Part shown: positions 57,406-64,000 of the stretch, piece by piece
Position numbering within the stretch: position 1 is the stretch's first letter
How the letters are laid out: each line of letters opens with the position of its first letter
Assembly (NCBI RefSeq): GCF_040548815.1
Contig: NZ_JBEPSM010000001.1
Location: 2,108,001-2,172,000 of the forward strand
Length of the DNA: 64,000 nucleotides
Reading direction: 5' to 3'
Origin: Kaistia defluvii
Lineage (GTDB): Bacteria > Pseudomonadota > Alphaproteobacteria > Rhizobiales > Kaistiaceae
Program-made: the position numbers and the translations under genes
The notes under the pieces: model-generated
What the model saw: the letters and a program-made list of their open reading frames with translations, nothing else
Told to the model about the DNA's origin: nothing
Database searches by the model: none

Positions 57406-58108
57406 GGGAGGCGGTTCCGACAGGCCCCTGCCGGAACTGCTCTATCTGCTGCAATTCGCCGACTCCGCCCTGCCGGTCGGTGGTTTCTCGTTCTCGAACG
57501 GACTGGAAACCGCCATTCAGCAGGGCATCGTCGACGGCCCGGCGACGCTGCGCACCTACACGGAAACATCGATGTGGCAGGCTGCCACCAGCGATGGCGT
57601 GGCGGTGCTCTGCGCCCACCGGGCAGTCGAGGCCGGCGATGTCGACGCGCTGATGCGGATCGACCGGCTGACCTACCAGCGCAAGCTGAACGAGGAAACG
57701 CGCCTGATGACGGTTCGCATGGGCAAGAAGCTCTGCGAATTGTCGGCCGGCATGATCGAGGAACCGCTCCCCCGCGACTGGTTCCAGAAGATCAAGAGCG
57801 GCGAGACGCCGGGCACCCATCCGGTCAGCCTCGCCATCACCCTCGGCACGCTGAAGGCCAACCGGCGCGACGCGTTCGGCGTCCATCAATATGGCGTGGC
57901 CAACGGCGTGCTCAGCGCCGCGCTGCGCCTGATGCGGATTTCGTTCGTCGATACGCAGAAGATCCTTCTGGACGTCACGGCCCAGGTGGGTACCGCTTAT
58001 GAGAGGGTCGCGGATGCGACCGTCGACGAAATGGCGAGCTTCTCGCCGATTATCGACATTCTCGCGGCGGTCCACGTCAAGGGTCACGTCCGCATGTTCA
58101 TGAACTAA
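57395..58108 (+). CDS. ureF: Urease accessory protein UreF
   Basis: 237 residues: LLYLLQFADSALPVGGFSFSNGLETAIQQGIV is the UreF signature, and the helical body ends FSPIIDILAAVHVKGHVRMFMN. Acts with UreD and UreG as a GTPase-modulating scaffold for nickel insertion. Several in-frame ATGs lie upstream inside ureE; the one at 57395 is chosen because it directly precedes the conserved part. Overlaps ureE by 11 bases. Confidence 0.94.
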   Translation: MTTEGGGSDRPLPELLYLLQFADSALPVGGFSFSNGLETAIQQGIVDGPATLRTYTETSMWQAATSDGVAVLCAHRAVEAGDVDALMRIDRLTYQRKLNEETRLMTVRMGKKLCELSAGMIEEPLPRDWFQKIKSGETPGTHPVSLAITLGTLKANRRDAFGVHQYGVANGVLSAALRLMRISFVDTQKILLDVTAQVGTAYERVADATVDEMASFSPIIDILAAVHVKGHVRMFMN

Positions 58109-58128
58109 CAAGGTAGCTGGATAGCACT

Positions 58129-58764
58129 ATGAAAAAGATCCCCCGCATCGGCATTGGTGGACCCGTTGGCTCCGGCAAGACCGCCATCATCGAGGCGATC
58201 ACGCCTGTGCTCGTGAAGCTCGGCTATCGCATCCTGGTGATCACCAACGACGTCGTCACCACCGAAGACGCCAAGCACGTGCAGCGCACGCTGCGCGGCA
58301 TCCTGCTGGAAGAGCGCATCATCGGCGTCGAGACCGGCGGCTGCCCGCATACGGCCGTCCGCGAAGACCCGAGCATGAACCTCGCCGCCGTCGAGGAGAT
58401 GGAAGCGAAGTTCCCCGATTCCGACCTCGTGCTGATCGAGAGCGGCGGCGACAACCTGACGCTCACCTTCAGCCCGGCCCTGGTCGACTTCTTCATCTAC
58501 GTGATCGACGTCGCCGCCGGCGACAAGATCCCGCGCAAGAACGGCCCCGGCGTCAGCCATTCCGACATCCTGGTCATCAACAAGACCGATCTGGCTCCCT
58601 ATGTCGGCGCCAGCCTGCAGGTCATGGACGATGACTCCCGCATGATGCGCGGCAAGAAGCCCTTCGTCTTCACCAACTGCAAGACGAACGAAGGCATCGA
58701 GGAGCTGACCGACCTGATCCGCCAGAACCTGCTGTTCGAAACCACCGAAAAAGCAGGCGCGTAA
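58129..58764 (+). CDS. ureG: Urease accessory GTPase UreG
   Basis: 211 residues, SIMIBI GTPase: P-loop [17 protein letters not shown], metal site [17 protein letters not shown] (the CPH motif), switch [20 protein letters not shown] and specificity motif [15 protein letters not shown] hydrolysis drives nickel insertion into UreC. The stop shares a base with the ureD ATG (TAATG). Confidence 0.96.
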   Translation: MKKIPRIGIGGPVGSGKTAIIEAITPVLVKLGYRILVITNDVVTTEDAKHVQRTLRGILLEERIIGVETGGCPHTAVREDPSMNLAAVEEMEAKFPDSDLVLIESGGDNLTLTFSPALVDFFIYVIDVAAGDKIPRKNGPGVSHSDILVINKTDLAPYVGASLQVMDDDSRMMRGKKPFVFTNCKTNEGIEELTDLIRQNLLFETTEKAGA

Positions 58765-59672
58765 TGTTCAGCGGCGCCCGGGAACTGGGGGCTTATCAGG
58801 ATGAGCCCCCTCAGCTGCCGAGCGGCTCCTTCGGCAAGAACGCGATGTTGCGGCTCGGTTTCGAACCGGGCCCGCATCGCAGCCTCTTGCGCACCCTGCA
58901 CCGCCGTGCGCCCCTGATCGTCCAGCAGGCGCTCTACTGGGACGAGGAGATGCCGGGCCTGCCCTGCGTCTCCATCATCTCGAATGCCGGCGGTATCCTG
59001 CAGGGGGACCGCAACGTCATCGAGATCGATATGGCGGCCGGCTCGCAGGCGCATGTCACGACCCAGTCGGCGACCCGCATCCACGAGATGGACGCGAACT
59101 ATGCCAGCCAGACCCAGGAACTGACGCTGGCGGCCGGCTCCTATCTGGAATACATCGCGCGCCCGATCATCCCGGCCAAGAACTCGCGCTTCATCCAGGC
59201 GACCAAGGTTTCGGTCGATCCGACGGCGACGCTGATCTACTCGGAGATCCTGATGCCGGGCCGCAAGCATTACGGCGACGGCGAGATCTTCCAGTACAAG
59301 CTGTTCTCGTCGACCGTCGAGGCGGCGCGGCCGGATGGCACGGCGCTGTTCACGGAGAAGTTCGTGATCGAGCCGCACATCAGTGAACTCTCGCGCATGG
59401 GCGTGATGGGCGGCTTCCACGTCTTCGGCAACGTCATCGTGCTGACGCCGAAGGAGAACGCCGACGCCCTGTTCGACCGGGTCACGCCGGCCTTCGACGC
59501 GGAAAACGAGATCGCCTACGGCGCCAGCCGCCTGCCGAACGACGCCGGCATCATCTTCAAGGTGCTGTCGATGGAATCGGCCCCGGCCATGGCCAAGATC
59601 CGCGAGTTCTGGTCCGAGGCGCGCGAGATCGCCGCCGGCCACAAGGTGCCCGAGAACTTTCTCTGGGCCTGA
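58764..59672 (+). CDS. ureD: Urease accessory protein UreD (UreH)
   Basis: 302 residues: SIISNAGGILQGDRNVIEIDMAAGSQAHVTTQSATRIHEM is the UreD core (LQGDR motif), followed by YLEYIARPIIPAKNSRFIQATKVSVDP and GRKHYGDGEIFQY. Provides the tunnel through which nickel reaches UreC. Placing ureD last (ABCEFGD) is the Yersinia and Brucella ure2 order rather than the more usual D-first order. Confidence 0.94.
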   Translation: MFSGARELGAYQDEPPQLPSGSFGKNAMLRLGFEPGPHRSLLRTLHRRAPLIVQQALYWDEEMPGLPCVSIISNAGGILQGDRNVIEIDMAAGSQAHVTTQSATRIHEMDANYASQTQELTLAAGSYLEYIARPIIPAKNSRFIQATKVSVDPTATLIYSEILMPGRKHYGDGEIFQYKLFSSTVEAARPDGTALFTEKFVIEPHISELSRMGVMGGFHVFGNVIVLTPKENADALFDRVTPAFDAENEIAYGASRLPNDAGIIFKVLSMESAPAMAKIREFWSEAREIAAGHKVPENFLWA

Positions 59673-59709
59673 GGCGCGACCGCCAGGTCGCCGCACCACC
59701 GCAAACGAC

Positions 59710-59730
59710 CCGCCGGCGCCTCGCCGGCGG
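59710..59730 (+). other. Perfect 9-bp hairpin between ureD and the urea transporter
   Basis: CCGCCGGCG-CCT-CGCCGGCGG, 38 bases after the ureD stop. No T-run, so more likely an mRNA stability or processing element separating the accessory genes from the transporter than a full terminator. Confidence 0.5.
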
Positions 59731-59789
59731 CGGCAACCGATTTGGGACGGTCACGTCGCCGAGGGGCGACCATCGATGAGGGGGACAGG

Positions 59790-60812
59790 ATGTCGGACGC
59801 GCTCTCTGCCTGGACAGGCTTCACGCAAAAGAATGCGCTCGCGCGCTTCCTGGACATCAACCTGCGCGGCGCCGGCCAGGTCATCTTCCAGAACAATCCC
59901 CTGACCGGCCTGTTCTTCCTCGCGGCCATCATCTGGGGCGCGATCGCCAGCGGCCAGATCGACATCGCCATCGGCGCGGTCGTGGCGCTGGTCGTGGCGA
60001 CCGTCACCGCCATGCTGCTGAACGTGGACCAGACGTCGCTCGAACAGGGAATGTTCGGCTTCAACGGCGTGCTGGTCGGCGTCGCGGTGCCGACCCTGCT
60101 CGCCGATGGCGCGGCGATGTGGTTCATCCTTCTCGTCGGCGCGGCGGTCTCGACCGTCGTCATGCTCGCCGTTTCCAAGATCATGAAGACCTGGGAAGCG
60201 CCGGCACTCACCTTCCCCTTCGTGCTGACCTCCTGGTTCCTGGTGCTCGGCGCCTACTCCTTCGGGCATTTGCCGATCGCCTCGATGGGCCCGGCCGCCC
60301 TGCCGCATGCGCTGGATACGGCCGGCGCGGAATCCGCGCTGAATGTCACGGAGCTGTTCCTGGCCTGGCTCAAGGGACCGGCGCAGGTGTTCCTGATCAA
60401 CAATCCGGTCAGCGGCGTGCTCGTGCTGGTGGGATTGCTCGTCTCGTCGGCCTGGGCTGCCGGGCTCGCGGCGGTCGGTGCGGCGGTGGCGCTGGCCGTT
60501 TCGCTGGCGCTGGGCGCAAGCCTCGCCGCGGTGACGGCCGGCCTCTACGGCTTCAGCCCGGTCTTGACGGCGGTCGGCCTCGGCTGCGTCTTCTATGCAC
60601 CCTCCCCGCGCGTTCTCGTCTTCGCGCTGCTCGGCACCGTCTTCACCGTGCTGGTCCAGGGCGCCATGAATGCCGGCGTCGCGCCGCTCGGCATCCCCAC
60701 CTTCACTGCCCCGTTCGTCTTCGTGACCTGGCTGTTCCTGCTGCCCAAGGCCGACCTGAAGCCGCATCCGCATGGCCTCATGCAGGGCGGGCTGTTCAAG
60801 AAGAGCCCCTGA
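59790..60812 (+). CDS. Urea transporter (UT family)
   Basis: 340 residues, ten hydrophobic helices in two homologous halves. The first half has NNPLTGLFFLAAIIWG and WEAPALTFPFVLTSWFLVLGAYSF; the second has NNPVSGVLVLVGLLVSS and GIPTFTAPFVFVTWLFL. These are the duplicated UT signatures. Allows urea down its gradient to the cytosolic urease; Brucella UreT, in the same place in the ure2 operon, does this at low pH. The ATG at 59790 follows GGGGACAGG. Confidence 0.93.
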   Translation: MSDALSAWTGFTQKNALARFLDINLRGAGQVIFQNNPLTGLFFLAAIIWGAIASGQIDIAIGAVVALVVATVTAMLLNVDQTSLEQGMFGFNGVLVGVAVPTLLADGAAMWFILLVGAAVSTVVMLAVSKIMKTWEAPALTFPFVLTSWFLVLGAYSFGHLPIASMGPAALPHALDTAGAESALNVTELFLAWLKGPAQVFLINNPVSGVLVLVGLLVSSAWAAGLAAVGAAVALAVSLALGASLAAVTAGLYGFSPVLTAVGLGCVFYAPSPRVLVFALLGTVFTVLVQGAMNAGVAPLGIPTFTAPFVFVTWLFLLPKADLKPHPHGLMQGGLFKKSP

Positions 60813-60885
60813 CGGGAGCCCCGCGCTTCCGTCCCCCGCCGAGACGAACCGTCTTCGCCGTCCCTCTGCCTGTTCCGGGAAAACC

Positions 60886-61971
60886 ATGACGATCGCGCTG
60901 TATGTTCTGGCCTGTCTTGTGGGCGCCATCCTGCTCGCCCTCTATTTCCGCTCGATCGTCGTCGTCGCCCTGCTGAACTCGAAATCGAACGACTTCGTCG
61001 AGCGCAACGCCCGGCGGAGCGCAGTTGCTATCATCCAGCGCTTCATCGGCCGGAGCATCGGCTATACCGAGATCCAGCGCCGCCAGGCCTGGATCATGCC
61101 GCTCTTCGTGCTGCTCGCCGTGGTGACGTGGTTCCTGCTGGTGCAGATCGCGTTCACCGGCATTCTCTGGGGCCTGCGGATCGAGCCGGATTTCTGGCGG
61201 GCGCTGAGCGCCAGCGGCTCGGCGCTCAGCACGCTCGGCTATCTCACGCCCTCGACGCTGGTCGGCGAATATCTCGCCGTGTTCCAGGCGGCGATCGGCC
61301 TCGCCGTCGTCATGCTGCTCTTCACCTTCGTTCCCGGCTACCAGGCCGCGATCCAGACTCGCGAGCGGCGGGTCGGCTGGTTCTATGCCCGCACCGAGGA
61401 CGAGGCCAGCAGCGAGCGCTATCTGGGCTGGCTCCTGGAAAAGAAGGATAATGGCGGCATTGCCGAGGGCTGGGAGGACTGGGAAAACTGGTTCCGCGGC
61501 ATCCGCGAGACCCATACGCTCTCGCCGATCCTGTCCTATGTGCCGTCGATCTATCCCGGCACGAGCTGGATCGCCACGTCGCTCAGCGTGCTCGATACCG
61601 CGAACGCCCTGACGGCCTGCCTGGGCCGCCAGGCGCCGGCGGAAGCCCGCCTCTGCCGCCGCGAGGGCGCCACGACGATGCGCCTCATCGCCGGCGCGCT
61701 CGGCGTCGGCGCACCGCCCCGCCCGCACGGCCGTTCCGCCGACACCAACCGCTTCGACAGGCTTTATGATGCGCTCGTCGCCGCAGGCCTGCCGGTGATC
61801 CACGACCGGGCCGAATGCCGGCGCAGCTATCTTGCCATGCGCGTCGAATATGCCCCGTTCATCCAGCAGGTCGCCGTGGCGACCCTGACGCCGACCTCGG
61901 TGCTCGACGTCACGGGGCCGTTCCCTGGCGCCGCTTCCGCGTCGAACGAGGCGATCAGCAGCGCGATCTAG
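60886..61971 (+). CDS. Ion-channel-like membrane protein, unrecognised family
   Basis: 361 residues. Helix at 1-30 (TIALYVLACLVGAILLALYF), helix at about 72-96 (WIMPLFVLLAVVTWFLLVQIAFTGILW), then a pore-loop-like segment FWRALSASGSALSTLGYLTPSTLVGEYLAVFQAAIGLAVVMLLFTFVP whose spacing matches two-helix K+ channels, with TLGYLTP where TVGYGD would be. A ~200-residue cytoplasmic domain with conserved-looking Trp/Glu residues follows. Starts at 60886, 73 bp after the urea transporter, so perhaps in the same transcript. The function is unknown. Confidence 0.7.
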   Translation: MTIALYVLACLVGAILLALYFRSIVVVALLNSKSNDFVERNARRSAVAIIQRFIGRSIGYTEIQRRQAWIMPLFVLLAVVTWFLLVQIAFTGILWGLRIEPDFWRALSASGSALSTLGYLTPSTLVGEYLAVFQAAIGLAVVMLLFTFVPGYQAAIQTRERRVGWFYARTEDEASSERYLGWLLEKKDNGGIAEGWEDWENWFRGIRETHTLSPILSYVPSIYPGTSWIATSLSVLDTANALTACLGRQAPAEARLCRREGATTMRLIAGALGVGAPPRPHGRSADTNRFDRLYDALVAAGLPVIHDRAECRRSYLAMRVEYAPFIQQVAVATLTPTSVLDVTGPFPGAASASNEAISSAI

Positions 61972-62013
61972 GCGCAGCGCGGCTTAGGCCGCCTGCCTGC
62001 GAGGACCAAACGC

Positions 62014-62043
62014 CCTCGCCCATCCTCCCCACAGCGGGCGAGG
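62014..62043. terminator. Hairpin between converging genes
   Basis: CCTCGCCC (62014-62021), 14-base loop, GGGCGAGG (62036-62043). No T-run on either side. Sits between the channel-like gene and the converging FUSC gene. Confidence 0.4.
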
Positions 62044-62148
62044 CTTGGACCACGCGCCTGCCTCCACCCAAAGGCCTTCTGTCACCACCGACGGTTCGTT
62101 ATCCCGTCGGTGCTCTAGCGGGGCAAAACGCGGGTCTTGCCCCAGCCC

Positions 62149-64000
62149 CTACTGCGCCGGCTGCATCAGCTGCGACAGCCGCGCCAGTTCGAAATCGATC
62201 TCCTGGAACGCCGCGTCCGCATCCGGGCTCGCCGCGACGAGTGCCTCCGGCGCCTCCGTGCCGCCGGCCGCGGAACCTGTGCGCAGCCCCTCGAGCATGG
62301 CGACGCGGCGCTCGACGCTGGCCGGATCGAGGGTCACCGCGCCCGAGAGATGGAGCTGCGCCAAGCCGGTGATGCGATCGCAGAGGCGTTCCGCCTCGAC
62401 GACGGCCGGGAACCAGGCGGCGGCCTCGCGGCTCGCGGGGGGCGGTTCGGCGATGGCGCGCTGCAGGCCGGCGCGCACATTGGACAGGCTCCGATAGGCG
62501 ACCGTCATCGCGCTGAACAGCTGTCCCTCCGCGGCCCGCTTGTCGCCGGTGCCGATCGCGCAGGCAGCCCTGAGATAGGCCTCCGACGCGGCCACCGCGC
62601 GGTCGAAGGACTGGCGGATCTCAGGCGCGGGATCGCGCGGCCAGATCAGATAGCCGAACACGACCGCGATGGCGGATCCGACCAGCGTATCGACAAGCCG
62701 CTGGGGGCCGAAATCCACCGTCCCCTGGGCGGTCATGTCGATCAGGATCAGCATCAGCGGCGTCTGGAAGGCGCATTGCATGGCATAGCCGCGCTGTCCG
62801 GCCGCCGGCAGGACCACCCCCAGCGCCGCCATGCAGGCGAGCAGCCAGATCCCCTTCGGGATGAGGGTCAGGATGACCACGCCGAAGACGACGCCCACCA
62901 TCGTGCCGATCGAACGCTGCATCGCCCGCACGAAGACGGAGCCGAGGTCCGGCTTCAGCACGATCACCACGCAGAGCGGGATCCAGTAGGAGCGCACGCC
63001 GCCCAGATAGCTCTGCGCGGCAAAGGCGAGGGCGAGGCAAAGCGCCAGCCGCAGCGCCGAGATGACAACGTCGCGCCCCGGGGTGAGGCGGCCGATCCGG
63101 TCGAGCCACCAGCGCCGCTCGAGCCAGGCGGGCGCGTGCATCGGATGGGGGCGCAAGGCGCCGGATTCCGCCGGGGCCCGGCGCGCCTCGCCCGGCCAGA
63201 TCTCGTCACAGAGGCGACCGACATAGCGCACCAGCGGCGGCGCGTCGGGCGTCGGTTTCGCGGCGGCAGGCCGGCCGCCGCGTTTGGCCACGGCGTCGGC
63301 GATCTGCTCAAGCCGATGGCTGGCCGTGTGCAGGGCTTCTGGAGTATTGCCGCCGGCAACCAGGGTGGAAAAGATCAGGCTCGCCGTCGACAGGATCGCG
63401 GCGCGGTGATCGCTGTCCTGCGTGCTGCCTTCATTGCCGAGCCGGGTTTCGAGCAGGTCGGAATAGGCCTTGAGCATCGCGTCGGTGACATGGCGGCGCT
63501 GCTGCTCGAACGGGGTGTCGAGCGCCGATCCGCCATGGGCCGCCGGCGGATCGGCATCGAGCCGCGACAGATGCGCCAGCGCATGCAGCAGATGCGCCAG
63601 CGTCGTCCGCTCCGGCAGGTGGCTGTCCAAAGCCGCCTGGATCCCGAGCAACAGCGCGGCGAAGGCCGCGCCGCCAGCAAAAAGCACCGCCGGCAACCAG
63701 ACCGATGCCGGGGGATCGCCGGCGCCCGCGATGACAGCGAGCATCATCATCTGCATGGCTGCCTTGGAGAACACCGCGCCATAGCCGCTGATCAGGCCGG
63801 AAAGGATGCCGACCAGGACCAGCATGACCAGGGTCAGCAGCCCGTGCCCCGAAACCATCGCGCCCAGCACGTAGCCGGACATGGCGATGGGGACGATGAT
63901 CAGGAAATTGTGGAGGCGGACCGAATAGGGACCGGACTGGACCTTGATCGAATTCAGCAAGGCGCCGAGCGACACCATGATCGCGGCTTCCGTCTGCCCG
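62149..64000 (-). CDS. FUSC-family protein (aromatic-acid exporter type), 5' end off window
   Basis: At least 617 residues; the open frame continues to the window edge upstream of the ATG at 63978 (GQTEAAIMVSLGALLNS...), so the real start lies outside. First helix block (FLIIVPIAMSGYVLGAMVSGHGLLTLVMLVLVGILSG), a soluble region, then the second block (GRDVVISALRLALCLALAFAAQSYLGGVRSYWIPLCVVIVLKPDLGSVFVRAMQRSIGTMVGVVFG), which is the FUSC signature, and a helical tail. Likely an efflux pump; the substrate is unknown. Related in fold, not closely in sequence, to the MdtO-like gene at 48 kb. Confidence 0.88.
   Translation of the reverse strand, partial: GQTEAAIMVSLGALLNSIKVQSGPYSVRLHNFLIIVPIAMSGYVLGAMVSGHGLLTLVMLVLVGILSGLISGYGAVFSKAAMQMMMLAVIAGAGDPPASVWLPAVLFAGGAAFAALLLGIQAALDSHLPERTTLAHLLHALAHLSRLDADPPAAHGGSALDTPFEQQRRHVTDAMLKAYSDLLETRLGNEGSTQDSDHRAAILSTASLIFSTLVAGGNTPEALHTASHRLEQIADAVAKRGGRPAAAKPTPDAPPLVRYVGRLCDEIWPGEARRAPAESGALRPHPMHAPAWLERRWWLDRIGRLTPGRDVVISALRLALCLALAFAAQSYLGGVRSYWIPLCVVIVLKPDLGSVFVRAMQRSIGTMVGVVFGVVILTLIPKGIWLLACMAALGVVLPAAGQRGYAMQCAFQTPLMLILIDMTAQGTVDFGPQRLVDTLVGSAIAVVFGYLIWPRDPAPEIRQSFDRAVAASEAYLRAACAIGTGDKRAAEGQLFSAMTVAYRSLSNVRAGLQRAIAEPPPASREAAAWFPAVVEAERLCDRITGLAQLHLSGAVTLDPASVERRVAMLEGLRTGSAAGGTEAPEALVAASPDADAAFQEIDFELARLSQLMQPAQ

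Overview
The window is high-GC DNA (about 65%) with tightly packed genes, and its gene orders are those of a Hyphomicrobiales (Rhizobiales) alphaproteobacterium. The main clues are YbjN-proC, lgt-midA-pgeF, ilvE with the divergent MarR/PetR/EnvZ-like regulators, petABC, the moxR-DUF58-DUF4159 block, and a Brucella ure2-type urease operon with its own urea transporter. I would not name a genus with confidence. No phage, IS element, CRISPR array, rRNA or tRNA gene was found. Most of the window is chromosomal core with a few accessory transport modules.

Layout. 1-3.2 kb: truncated flavin monooxygenase, signal peptidase I and an MFS exporter. 3.2-8 kb: a cold-shock protein with a long leader, YbjN, proC, a TetR-like protein, a CsaA-type tRNA-binding protein and a VOC dioxygenase. 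8-12 kb: two-component pair, MarR regulator and divergent ilvE. 12-17.4 kb: GIY-YIG protein, ubiK, the lgt-midA-pgeF operon, a lipoprotein and prs. 17.5-21.7 kb: exbD/exbB, then rplY-pth-ychF. 21.8-27 kb (minus strand): DUF4282 membrane protein, gst, apt, mtnP, hemF, trmL. 27-31 kb: two tandem ABC half-transporters. 31-34 kb: cytochrome bc1 operon petABC. 34-37 kb (minus): cca, DUF6111, nudL, DUF1285. 37-44 kb: moxR, DUF58, DUF4159 and a large vWA/amidotransferase-like membrane protein, translationally coupled. 44-46.5 kb: GNAT, Nudix and metallophosphoesterase genes. 46.6-51.4 kb: ytcA-mdtN-mdtO-mdtP-like tripartite efflux operon. 51.6-53.3 kb: AspT/YidE-type transporter. 54.1-62 kb: ureABCEFGD, urea transporter and a channel-like membrane protein. 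62.1-64 kb: second FUSC-family exporter, cut by the window end.

How parts work together: mtnP releases adenine, which apt can recapture. lgt makes lipoproteins, and lepB processes ordinary exported proteins. The urease cluster carries structural genes, nickel-insertion chaperones and urea uptake as one unit. Its UreC active-site flap reads Cys-His-Asn instead of Cys-His-His, a feature I associate with Yersinia-type acid-activated ureases. The cluster ends with an unrecognised protein that looks like a two-helix pore protein with an altered K+-channel filter.

The most unusual non-coding signals are three loci where two copies of a short palindromic element face each other (REPIN-like). Their stems differ by compensatory base changes. 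Other signals include a terminator-like hairpin at the predicted 5' end of the rplY mRNA and several clean candidate operators. I did not find a convincing wholly new system. The best leads are the pore-like gene attached to the urease operon and the REPIN-like families.
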